From Gemmatimonadota bacterium (GTDB taxonomy: Bacteria > Gemmatimonadota > Gemmatimonadetes > Gemmatimonadales > Gemmatimonadaceae), in the NCBI GenBank assembly GCA_031127085.1, contig JARIEY010000005.1:1-45525 (forward strand): a stretch of 45,525 nt of DNA, written 5' to 3'. Below, piece after piece: positions 26,577 through 34,508 of the stretch (within the stretch, counting starts at the first letter, position 1; every line of letters begins with the position of its first letter). The notes beneath the pieces were generated by a model, which did not search any database, was not told where the DNA came from, and was given only the letters and a program-made list of their open reading frames with translations. The position numbers and the translations under genes were made by a program.

Positions 26577-27391
26577 GCGGCCGCCTGCGCCGGACACGTG
26601 CCAAGCGCTCCAATGAGCGTCGGGCCCGCCTCGCGCAGGTCCGTTGGCACTTCCTGCCCGTCCGTCACCCAGCGCACCGGCATCCCCACCTCAGCGGTGA
26701 AGACGGCGACCAGCGAATCCATGGGCACTTCATCGATCTTGGTCACGATCGCGTGCGACGCGCCCAGCGCCGTGTAGTCGGCCCGCGCAGCGCCCAACAG
26801 ATCGGTGCGCATGGTGGCGGGCACCACAAAATGCGTCTCATCGGGATCGAGCCGATTCAGCATGCCGCGCCAGCCAGCGGCCTCCGACTTCGGGCCTCGC
26901 CCTGGCGTATCCACAATGATCACGTCGCACTTGGCGAGCCGGGCCAGCGCCCCCTCGAGATCGCGCGAGTCGTAGGCCAGCTCGAACTCCAACCCGGCGA
27001 CGTCGGCGTAGCTCTGCAACTGCTCCACGGCGCCCGCGCGGTAGGTGTCGAGCGAGAGAAATCCCACCTTCAAACCGCCGAACGCATCGGGATGCACCGC
27101 CAGCTTGGCGGCGGTGGTTGTCTTGCCCGCGCCGGTCGGTCCGACGAGCGCCAGAATGAACGGGCGCCCGTCGCGCCGGCGCGTGCCGGCCGAGAAACGG
27201 GGCGTCCCGGGGCTGACGCGCGTCCGGAACAGCGACAGCTGGTCCGATGTGGTGCACGCCACCTCGACGCCACTGCCCGTGCCGTAGCGGATGGTGCGCG
27301 ACCACACGAGAATGGCGTCGTCGCCCAGCTCGCCGTTGGCGAAAGCGAAGGCGGTGGCGTAGTCGGGACCGCGAAAGGTCTCAAGCCGCAT
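26573..27391 (-). CDS. flhF: Flagellar SRP-type GTPase FlhF (short form)
   Basis: The protein has 272 residues. A short basic N-terminal region is followed by the G domain: P-loop GPTGAGKTTTAAKLAV (G84-T91), LSLDTYRAGAVEQL, DTPGRGP (Pro in place of the usual Ala) and VTKIDE. Typical FlhF proteins are ~370-450 residues with B, N and G domains. Here the P-loop starts only ~80 residues in, so the N-domain helical bundle appears reduced or lost. It overlaps flhA by 11 bp and flhG by 4 bp. The role is flagellar placement with FlhG. Confidence 0.92.
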   Translation of the reverse strand: MRLETFRGPDYATAFAFANGELGDDAILVWSRTIRYGTGSGVEVACTTSDQLSLFRTRVSPGTPRFSAGTRRRDGRPFILALVGPTGAGKTTTAAKLAVHPDAFGGLKVGFLSLDTYRAGAVEQLQSYADVAGLEFELAYDSRDLEGALARLAKCDVIIVDTPGRGPKSEAAGWRGMLNRLDPDETHFVVPATMRTDLLGAARADYTALGASHAIVTKIDEVPMDSLVAVFTAEVGMPVRWVTDGQEVPTDLREAGPTLIGALGTCPAQAAA

Positions 27392-29462
27392 GTTTCATTT
27401 CCCAATGCCCAACGCTGGTCAGTTGGACGGTGGCGGGGAGTTCGGCGAGCGAGACAACGGGCAGGGCAGGCATAACGGGTTCGATGAGCCGACGGATGCC
27501 GACGCGGAGTCCCGGCGGGACCACCAGCGGCACCGAACGCCCGTCGGCGGTTCCCGCCGACGCGAGTGTGTTCAACTCACGCAAGAGCCCTGCCAGTGCG
27601 TCCGGGGTCAGCAGCGCCGTTCCGGGGGCCGAGGCGCGCGGGCTGAACAGCCCCATCAACGAGGCCTCGAGCCGCGCGCCCAGGGTGATGCCGCGCACCG
27701 TACCGGATTCATCCATGTACAGGCGCGCGATGACATTGGAGAGCGACCGGCGCACGTGCTCGGTCAGCTGCTCGGGATCCTTGGTCTGGTCGGCGGTGTC
27801 GCCCAGCGCCTCGAGAATTGTCACCAAGTCGCGAATCGGGATGCGCTCGCGGAGCAGGCGTTGCAGCACACGGTGCAGCATGCCCAGCGAGACCTTGTTG
27901 GGAATCAGGTCTTCCACCAGCGCCGGATGCGACTTCTTGAGCGTGTCCACCATCTCCTGCACGTCCTGGCGGCCCAGCAGCTCGGCAGCGTTCGACTTGA
28001 GCGTCTCCATCAGGTGGGTGGCCACCATCGTCGTCGGTTCGACCACCACGTAGCCCAGCGCTTCCGCTTCGGATTTTCGTCCGGGTGCAATCCAGCGCGC
28101 CGGCATCCCGAACGACGGGTCGATCGTCTCCATCCCGTCGATAGCCTGAATGACGCCGCCGGTATCGAGTGCCAGGAAGAAGCGCGGGAGCACCTCCGCC
28201 CGGGCCACTTCGCTGCCGCGCAGCTTGATGATGTATTCGTTGGCGGGCAACCGGACGTCGTCGCGAATGCGAATCGACGGAATGAGGATGCCCAGCTCCA
28301 GCGCCGCCTGCTTGCGGAGCAGCGAGATGCGCTCCAGCAGGTCACCGCCCTGCGACTCATCGACCAGCGGAATCAGCGCGTAGCCGACCTCGAGTTCAAT
28401 GGGATCGATCTGCAGCAGGTCCTTGAGCGGGTTCTGCGGCTGCGCCTCGGCCACCGGCGGCACCTGCGCGGCCGCGGCCACGACATCGCGCTCGTCCGAC
28501 GCCGACTGCGACATACGGGCGAGCACGGCCAGGCCGCCGGCGAGCACGAGGAACGGCACCGTGGGCAGGCCCGGTACGGCCGCCATGGTGGCGAGCACGC
28601 CGGACGCCATCCACACGGCGCGCGGGTGCGCGCCCAGCTGGCGCGCCAGCAGGTTGCCAATGCGCGAACCGCCGGCGGCGTGCGTCACCATAATGCCGGC
28701 GGCTGTGCTGACAATCAGCGCCGGCACCTGAGCCACCAGACCGTCGCCGACTGTGAGGAGCGTGTATGTGGCTGCCGCCTGCCCGGCGGGCATCCCCTTC
28801 TGCACGACGCCGATGAAAATGCCACCGGCGACGTTGATGAACGTGATGAGCAGGCCGGCGATCGCATCGCCCTTCACAAACTTCGAGGCGCCGTCCATCG
28901 CGCCGTAGAAGTCGGCCTGCTGGGTGATTTCGCTGCGGCGCTTGCGGGCCGTCGCTTCGTCAATGAGCCCCGCCGACAGATCGGCGTCGATCGCCATCTG
29001 CTTGCCGGGCATCGCGTCCAGGGTGAAGCGCGCGGCGACTTCGGCCACGCGCCCGGCGCCCTTGGTGATCACGATGAAGTTGATGCCCACCAGGATCAGG
29101 AACAGCACCACGCCCACGGCGTAGTTGCCGCCCACCACGAACTGGCCAAAGGCCTGGATGACCTCGCCGGCCTTCCCTTCCGACAGGATGAGCCGGGTGC
29201 TGCTGACGTTCAGCGCGAGCCGGAACAGCGTCAGCAACAGGATCAGCGCCGGAAACGAGCTGAACTCCAGCGGGTCGGTCGTGTACAGGGCGACGAGCAG
29301 GACCACCAGCGAAATGCCGATGCTGAGCGACAGGCACAGGTCCAGCACGAACGCGGGCAACGGCACCACCAGCAACGCGATGATAAACACGACGGCCAGG
29401 GCCACACCGATCTCGGCGGTCTTTGCGCCGCGGGTCTGGGCTGGGCTGGCGAGAGTGCTCAT
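27381..29462 (-). CDS. flhA: Flagellar type III export gate protein FlhA
   Basis: The protein has 693 residues, the normal length. The N-terminal half has eight hydrophobic helices and the FHIPEP-family signature around RVAEVAARFTLDAMPGKQMA, with further conserved stretches LVAQVPALIVSTAAGIMVT and IGNLLARQLG. The C-terminal half is the cytoplasmic FlhA-C platform that docks chaperone-substrate complexes. It overlaps the ParA/FlhB-C fusion gene upstream (ATGA) and flhF downstream by 11 bp. Confidence 0.97.
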   Translation of the reverse strand: MSTLASPAQTRGAKTAEIGVALAVVFIIALLVVPLPAFVLDLCLSLSIGISLVVLLVALYTTDPLEFSSFPALILLLTLFRLALNVSSTRLILSEGKAGEVIQAFGQFVVGGNYAVGVVLFLILVGINFIVITKGAGRVAEVAARFTLDAMPGKQMAIDADLSAGLIDEATARKRRSEITQQADFYGAMDGASKFVKGDAIAGLLITFINVAGGIFIGVVQKGMPAGQAAATYTLLTVGDGLVAQVPALIVSTAAGIMVTHAAGGSRIGNLLARQLGAHPRAVWMASGVLATMAAVPGLPTVPFLVLAGGLAVLARMSQSASDERDVVAAAAQVPPVAEAQPQNPLKDLLQIDPIELEVGYALIPLVDESQGGDLLERISLLRKQAALELGILIPSIRIRDDVRLPANEYIIKLRGSEVARAEVLPRFFLALDTGGVIQAIDGMETIDPSFGMPARWIAPGRKSEAEALGYVVVEPTTMVATHLMETLKSNAAELLGRQDVQEMVDTLKKSHPALVEDLIPNKVSLGMLHRVLQRLLRERIPIRDLVTILEALGDTADQTKDPEQLTEHVRRSLSNVIARLYMDESGTVRGITLGARLEASLMGLFSPRASAPGTALLTPDALAGLLRELNTLASAGTADGRSVPLVVPPGLRVGIRRLIEPVMPALPVVSLAELPATVQLTSVGHWEMKHAA

Positions 29463-30562
29463 GCGGTGGCGGTTCCCTTCCAGCGCATAGAGGTAAGCGC
29501 GCGCTGGCGGATGACGAAGGCGAGGACTTCAGCAACGGCGGCGTACAGATCGGCCGGAATCTCCTGACCGACCGCTGTACTGTTTAGCAAGGCCCGCGCC
29601 AGAACCGCGTTTTCGATGACCGGAACCTCGGATGTCAGGGCAGTTCGCCTGATCTGGTCAGCGATTTGCCGCTCCCCGGAGGCCACCACCACAGGGGAAG
29701 GCGCCTCGCCAGGGCGATACCGCAGCGCGACGGCAATCCGTGCCGCGCGCTCTGCCGGTTCCACCGTCTGCCAGCGCACAGGAAGACCCGAAAGGGCCCC
29801 GAGAATCCGGCCGCCGCAGCTCGCTGCGGCAGAGACTGCCGGGTTCTGTGCCCCGAGAGCGGCAAAGGTGCCGCCCTGGAGCCCCCGAACTCGCAGGGAA
29901 GGATCGTCCGGAATGGCCCCGCCGTACGCGGGCGGGCGGTGCAACCCGCGATCGGCGAGCGCCCGGATGCGAGCGTACAGGCGCTTGGCGCGCGACTCGT
30001 CCTCGCCATTGGCCACGAAATCGACCGGCAGGTCGGGCACCAACGCGTCGATTGCCTTGAGCAACCCGTACGTTGCCGCCAGCGACACCGCATCGGGCCC
30101 TGAAACCGCGACCACCCGCTGCACCCCAGCGAGACAGGCGGCAAAGACGGTGTCTACCCGAGAGCCGCCATCGATAATCGTGACGTCGTACGCGTCGTAG
30201 AGCGAGGCAATCCGTCGCCACAGCGCACGCACGCGGGCCGCCGAAGGGGCCGGCCCATCTGGCGCGCCGCCACCGGGAAGCAACGACAGCGCTTCCGACA
30301 CGGGAAGAACGAGCGTCGCGGGCTCGGCGGCCGTCGAGAGCAGCGTGCCCACGCCACCCGACGGCTCCACGCCAAACCAGCGGTGCATCCCGCCGTCCCG
30401 GTCGTCACCGTCGACCAGTAGTGTGCGGCGTCCCTGTTCGGCGAACGTGAGCGCCAGCAGCGCCGCGGTCGTCGAGGCCCCCGCGCCATCTTTGCCTGCC
30501 GCGACCAGAACCACGCGGCCGTCGCCCGCGCCGCCATCGCCCGCGCGGCCGAGGGCGGTCAC
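29459..30562 (-). CDS. Fusion of a FlhG-like ParA ATPase domain and a FlhB C-terminal-like domain
   Basis: The protein has 367 residues from a GTG overlapping the flhB stop (GTGA). Residues ~14-255 are a paralog of the neighbouring FlhG, with shared runs such as LALTFAEQGRRTLLVDGDD, HRWFGVEP, SLAATYGLLKAIDAL and DLPVDFVANGEDESRAK. Walker A reads AGKDGAGAST, more degenerate than in FlhG, and the N-terminal activator motif is missing. Residues ~275-367 align without gaps to the last ~93 residues of FlhB, about two thirds identical by eye. They include PVIENAVLARALL and IPADLYAAVAEVLAF. The NPTH self-cleavage motif is not present. Stand-alone FlhB-C homologs (FhlB/YlqH, FlhX) are known; the fusion with a ParA domain was not one I recognise. 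It is encoded between flhB and flhA. Confidence 0.93.
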   Translation of the reverse strand: MTALGRAGDGGAGDGRVVLVAAGKDGAGASTTAALLALTFAEQGRRTLLVDGDDRDGGMHRWFGVEPSGGVGTLLSTAAEPATLVLPVSEALSLLPGGGAPDGPAPSAARVRALWRRIASLYDAYDVTIIDGGSRVDTVFAACLAGVQRVVAVSGPDAVSLAATYGLLKAIDALVPDLPVDFVANGEDESRAKRLYARIRALADRGLHRPPAYGGAIPDDPSLRVRGLQGGTFAALGAQNPAVSAAASCGGRILGALSGLPVRWQTVEPAERAARIAVALRYRPGEAPSPVVVASGERQIADQIRRTALTSEVPVIENAVLARALLNSTAVGQEIPADLYAAVAEVLAFVIRQRALTSMRWKGTATA

Positions 30563-31653
30563 GCCAGGGCGCTCCCCTTCCAGCGCATCGAGGCGAGCGC
30601 GCGCTGCCGGATCACAAACGCGAGCACTTCGGCGACGGCGGCGTACAGCTCGGCAGGAATCATCTGCCCCACGTGCGCGCTGGCGAGCAGCGCGCGGGCG
30701 AGCGGCTTGTTCTCAATCACCGGCACCTTGTGCTCGAAGGCCAGCGCCTTGATACGCTCCGCGATCTTTCGCTGGCCCATGGCCAGCACAATCGGCGCCG
30801 GCGCCTGCACCGGGTCGTAGCGCAGGGCAATGGCGATATGGGTCGGGTTCACGATCACGACGTCAGCCTTCTTGACATCCTCGAACATCTGGCGGCGGAT
30901 GCGGGCGCGGGCCATCGAACGCGCGCGATGCCGCTGCATCGGATCGCCCTCGTTCTGCTTGGTCTCCTGCCGCACGTCCTCCTTGCTCATCTTCAGGCTC
31001 TTCTCGAACTGCCAGAGCTGGTACGTGTAGTCCAGCGCCGCCAGCGCGAGATACGCCAGGCCGGCGTTCTTCAGCATCCGCACCGAGAGCTGCTGAATGA
31101 CGGGGAACATCGCCATCAGGTCGCGATTGCCAAGGTCGGCCAGGTCGGCCCACCCCTGCGTCAGCACCCCCGACACCGCCCACGTGACGATCCCCATCTT
31201 GGCGAGCGACTTCACCAGATCTGCCAGCGGCTGCGTGGAAAACAGGCGCTTGGCGTTGGTCAACGGACTGATGCGCTCCCACTTGGGCGCGAGCGGCTGC
31301 ATCGAGAGCAGGCCGCGCCCCTGTACGCCGGCGATCGCCAGCACGGTCACACCGAATCCCGCGCACAGCAGCCCCACGATCTTGAGCGTGGCCATGCTCG
31401 TGGTGCGCAGCAGCAGAATCGCCTTTTCGGGATCGCGCGCGCCGTCGCCCACCTGCGACAACGTCGTTCCGAAAAGCGCCACCAACTGCGTGCCCACCCC
31501 GGGGCCCACCGAATCGGTGACGATCGCGGCCGTCAGGAAGAGCGCCGCGGCGTTGAGCTCGGGCGAGCGAGGGATCTTGCCTTCAAGAAACGCGTCTTCC
31601 CGTCGTTTCGGGGTTGGCGCTTCAGTTTTTTCCTGGTCGCTGCCTTCGGCCAT
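30559..31653 (-). CDS. flhB: Flagellar export gate/substrate-switch protein FlhB
   Basis: The protein has 364 residues. The N-terminus EKTEAPTPKRREDAFLEGK is typical. Four hydrophobic helices (~35-215) are followed by a charged linker (MSKEDVRQETKQNEGDP) and the autocleaving NPTH motif at N269-H272 (VIVNPTHIAIALRYDP). The C-terminal FlhB-C domain follows. After self-cleavage, FlhB and FliK switch export from rod/hook to filament subunits. The gene lies 2 bp after fliR and overlaps the fusion gene by 4 bp. Confidence 0.97.
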   Translation of the reverse strand: MAEGSDQEKTEAPTPKRREDAFLEGKIPRSPELNAAALFLTAAIVTDSVGPGVGTQLVALFGTTLSQVGDGARDPEKAILLLRTTSMATLKIVGLLCAGFGVTVLAIAGVQGRGLLSMQPLAPKWERISPLTNAKRLFSTQPLADLVKSLAKMGIVTWAVSGVLTQGWADLADLGNRDLMAMFPVIQQLSVRMLKNAGLAYLALAALDYTYQLWQFEKSLKMSKEDVRQETKQNEGDPMQRHRARSMARARIRRQMFEDVKKADVVIVNPTHIAIALRYDPVQAPAPIVLAMGQRKIAERIKALAFEHKVPVIENKPLARALLASAHVGQMIPAELYAAVAEVLAFVIRQRALASMRWKGSALA

Positions 31654-31655
31654 CG

Positions 31656-32441
31656 TCAGCGCCCGGTGAAGGTGAAGCCGCCCACGGCACGGGCCACCAT
31701 GCTGTGGTACACGGCGTCCCAGCCGCCAAAGAACACCGCCATCGCCGGCAGGGCGGCGGCCAGCGCAAACAGCCCGGCGGCGATCTGCATCGGGAACGCG
31801 ACCGTCAGCACGTTCAGCTGCGGCGCCGCACGCCCCATCACGGCGAGCGAGACATTCACAATGAGGATCACCGCAATCACCGGCGCCGCAAACCGGACGC
31901 CGAGCGCGAACATCGTGCCACCGAGCTTGAGCATTTCGTCGATGCCGTTGGCGATGCTGAGTCCCGTGCCAAGCGGCACGGCACGCAGCGACTCGGCCAG
32001 TGTGCCGATCATCACCGTGTGCAGGTTGAGCGTCAGCAGCAGCGTGATGGCAAAGAGCCGAAGCAGCGAGCCCAGCACCGGTAGCGGCTCGGCCGCCATC
32101 GGGTCGAGAATCGCGATGCCGCTGAGTCCCGTCTGCACCGCCATCGCGTCACCCGCCTGCTCGGCGGCCCCGACGAGGATGGAAGCGCCAAAGCCCATGG
32201 CGAATCCGATCAGCAGTTCGGCGGCGAGTCCCGCCGCGGTCAGGCGCGAGGCGTGTGGCGTCGCCATCGCGGCGGGGGCCAACAACACGGTGAGCACCAC
32301 CACCAATCCTGCGCGCACCTTGTGCGTGATGATGCCCGACGACAAGGAGGGTGCAACGATCATCAGGCCGGTGACCCGCGTGCCGGTCAGCACGAGCGCG
32401 TCGGCCGCCCCGGGCGCAAACAGGTCGAAGCCGGCGGTCAC
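31656..32441 (-). CDS. fliR: Flagellar export gate protein FliR
   Basis: The protein has 261 residues from a GTG at 32439-32441 overlapping the fliQ stop (GTGA). The open frame continues upstream inside fliQ, but that part is not FliR-like. Hydrophobic throughout, with family stretches RVTGLMIVAPSLSS, GLAAELLIGFAMGFGASILV, QTGLSGIAILDP and FALGVRFAAPVIAVILIVNV. Length equals typical FliR. It forms the export gate with FliP and FliQ. Confidence 0.94.
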   Translation of the reverse strand: MTAGFDLFAPGAADALVLTGTRVTGLMIVAPSLSSGIITHKVRAGLVVVLTVLLAPAAMATPHASRLTAAGLAAELLIGFAMGFGASILVGAAEQAGDAMAVQTGLSGIAILDPMAAEPLPVLGSLLRLFAITLLLTLNLHTVMIGTLAESLRAVPLGTGLSIANGIDEMLKLGGTMFALGVRFAAPVIAVILIVNVSLAVMGRAAPQLNVLTVAFPMQIAAGLFALAAALPAMAVFFGGWDAVYHSMVARAVGGFTFTGR

Positions 32442-32707
32442 GACACCAGCGACGGGAGGGAGCGGAACAGCTCTGCGGTGTACTTCACCGCCGTCTGGAT
32501 CATCCACGGCAGGCCGAGCAGGAAGACGCCCGTCACGGCCATCAGCTTGGGCACGAACGACAGGGTCTGGTCCTGGATCTGAGTCACGGACTGGAAGACG
32601 CTGATCCCCAGGCCCACGCCCAGTGCCACGGTGAGCATCGGGGTGGCGAGCGCGAGCGCCATCATCACGGCGTTGCGGGCAAGGTCGACGACGGCGGCGT
32701 CGGTCAT
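32438..32707 (-). CDS. fliQ: Flagellar export gate protein FliQ
   Basis: The protein has 89 residues, the normal length, and consists of two hydrophobic helices with the family pattern GLGISVFQSVTQIQDQTLSF and PKLMAVTGVFLLGLPWM. It lies 25 bp after fliP and overlaps fliR by 4 bp. Confidence 0.96.
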   Translation of the reverse strand: MTDAAVVDLARNAVMMALALATPMLTVALGVGLGISVFQSVTQIQDQTLSFVPKLMAVTGVFLLGLPWMIQTAVKYTAELFRSLPSLVS

Positions 32708-32732
32708 GGTGGCGGGACGGTGGGGGATGCGG

Positions 32733-34127
32733 TTAGTGGAAGCTCTGTACGAGGCCCGTCACGATCAGCGCCCAGCCGTCGACGAGCACAAAGAGCAGGA
32801 GCTTGAACGGCAGCGAGATCATGGCGGGAGGCAGCATCATCATGCCCATGCTCATCAGCACGGAGGCGACGACGACGTCAATCACGATGAAGGGGAGAAA
32901 GAGCGCGAAGCCGATCTGAAACGCCGTGCGCAGTTCGCTGGTGACGAAGGCGGCGACGAGCACCACCAGCGGCGCGTCCTGCGGTCCCCCGGCCACCTGC
33001 TGCCCGCTGATGCTGGCAAACGTGGTGAGATCCGACGGACGCACCTGGCGCAGCATGAACGTCCGGAACGGCTTCACCCCCTCGGTCAGCATCTCGCCCT
33101 GCTCGATCTTGCCGTCCATCCAGGGCTGCAGTGCCGTGCGGTTCACTTCGGTGAGCGTGGGTGACATCACGAAGCCGGTGATCAGCAGCGCCAGCGCCGC
33201 GATCAACTGCGCCGGCGGCGCGCTCTGCGTGCCGATGGCCTGACGCAGGAAATGCAGCACCACCAGAATGCGGGTGAAGCCCGTCATCATCAGCACGAGC
33301 GTCGGGAGCAGCGTCAGCAGCCCCATCATCACCACGACACCGACCGTCCCCGACAGTCGCAGGCCGCCGCTGCCACCCGCGCCACCGCCGCCGCCGACCC
33401 GCAGGTCGATGCTCGGGGTCGCGTTGCCGATGGGATCGTCGCCTTCGTTGTCGGCCGACAGCGCCGCACCCTTGGCGTTGGCGTTCTTGCCGCCGCGGGT
33501 TCCCTGCGTGGCCTGCTTCACCAGGGCCGAGAGCTGATCGGCCGCGCCCTTCTGGGACGCGGCCGCGTTGCCACCCGGGGCCGCCTTGGCGCCCGATCCG
33601 GCGCCGCCGACCATGCCGGTGGCTTGCTTGATGGCCTGATCCATCTGCGCCGCGGAGGGCGCTCCGCCCTGCGCGGCGGCCACCGTCGGCAGCAGCAGCG
33701 CGGCCAGCAGTGCCAGCGTGGTGGAGCTGCGCAGCGCGGTGCGCAGGAGATTGCGGAAATCGGCCGGCAGCGCGTTGGCCACGACCGCGGCGGCTGGCGC
33801 CTGCGTGGCAATTGCCGGCGCGCTGCGGCGCAGCGTCGGACTCAGCGACAGCGGGCTCGTCGCCGCGGCCTGCGCAGCGGGCGCATCGAGCTCCACCAGC
33901 GCACGTACGCCGCCGTCACCCATCGAGACGGCCACCAGCCGCTCCCCGATGCGCACGATCGCGATTCCCTGCTTTGGCGAGAGCGAAAGTCGCTGCACGA
34001 CTTCCAGCGGCACCTTGTCCGCGCCCGCGCCGCCCGGCGCGAACCGCTTGAGGTACCGCAGGGCCAGCAGAAGGAGCCCGAGCACCAGCGCGAGCACCCC
34101 CAGCACGCCGAGCAGCGAGGCAAACAT
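32733..34127 (-). CDS. fliP: FliO-FliP fusion, flagellar export gate
   Basis: One open frame of 464 residues. Residues 1-82 look like FliO: a membrane helix (~3-23), RYLKRFAP, then VVQRLSLSPKQGIAIVRIG and LVAVSMGDGG. A linker leads to a signal-peptide-like segment (RTALRSS, hydrophobic 137-148, AAAQ at ~150-153). A Gly/Ala-rich stretch follows, and the FliP core starts near 256 (MMTGFTRILVVLHFLRQAIG, MSPTLTEVNRTALQPW, RTFMLRQVR, SELRTAFQIGFALFLPFIVI, SMGMMMLPPAMISLPFKLLL). FliP usually has its own cleavable signal peptide. An in-frame GTG at residue 116 could start a separate FliP, but no Shine-Dalgarno is visible. Start overlaps the fliN stop (TAATG). Confidence 0.93.
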   Translation of the reverse strand: MFASLLGVLGVLALVLGLLLLALRYLKRFAPGGAGADKVPLEVVQRLSLSPKQGIAIVRIGERLVAVSMGDGGVRALVELDAPAAQAAATSPLSLSPTLRRSAPAIATQAPAAAVVANALPADFRNLLRTALRSSTTLALLAALLLPTVAAAQGGAPSAAQMDQAIKQATGMVGGAGSGAKAAPGGNAAASQKGAADQLSALVKQATQGTRGGKNANAKGAALSADNEGDDPIGNATPSIDLRVGGGGGAGGSGGLRLSGTVGVVVMMGLLTLLPTLVLMMTGFTRILVVLHFLRQAIGTQSAPPAQLIAALALLITGFVMSPTLTEVNRTALQPWMDGKIEQGEMLTEGVKPFRTFMLRQVRPSDLTTFASISGQQVAGGPQDAPLVVLVAAFVTSELRTAFQIGFALFLPFIVIDVVVASVLMSMGMMMLPPAMISLPFKLLLFVLVDGWALIVTGLVQSFH

Positions 34128-34462
34128 TACGCGGCCACCTCACCGGGCAGCACGGAGACGAGTCGCGTGATGCGAATGCCGAAATGCTCGCCGATCACCA
34201 CGACTTCGCCCTCGGCGAAGCGACGGTCGCCCACGAAGACGTCGATTGGCTCGCCCGCCAGCCGCTCAAGCTGAACCACGGAGCCGCGGCCAAGGCGCAG
34301 AATCTCCTGCACCGACATGCGCGTGCGGCCGAGTTCGATCGTCACCGGGATCGTGAGGTCAAGGAGCATCGACAGCGGCACTTCACTTTGCGCCGCCCCG
34401 GTCGGGGAGAGCTCGGCGAACTGCGGTGTGGAGACATCGGGAGTCATGGCAGCGTCTGGCAT
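34127..34462 (-). CDS. fliN: Flagellar switch protein FliN
   Basis: The protein has 111 residues if it starts at the ATG at 34460-34462. A TTG at 34519 overlapping the fliM end, or an ATG at 34445-34447, are alternatives; none has a clear Shine-Dalgarno. The SpoA-type C-terminal domain is clear: LLDLTIPVTIELGRTRMSVQ, LGRGSVVQLERLAGEPIDVF, RFAEGEVVVIGEHFGIRIT. It is part of the C-ring with FliM and FliG and binds FliH at the export gate. A FliY-type CheC extension is absent. Confidence 0.95.
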   Translation of the reverse strand: MPDAAMTPDVSTPQFAELSPTGAAQSEVPLSMLLDLTIPVTIELGRTRMSVQEILRLGRGSVVQLERLAGEPIDVFVGDRRFAEGEVVVIGEHFGIRITRLVSVLPGEVAA

Positions 34463-34508
34463 GGGTGGAAAGGCGAACTGCGAAGCGAAAGCGGCGAGCG
34501 GCGGGGCC

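Noticed and set aside
27390-29567. Plus-strand open frame of 725 residues opposite flhA
   Set aside because: It is an antisense shadow: composition is His/Arg/Gln-rich and flhA on the other strand is unambiguous.
32442-32507. Longer FliR start
   Set aside because: It would lie wholly inside fliQ; the GTGA overlap start gives the normal FliR length.
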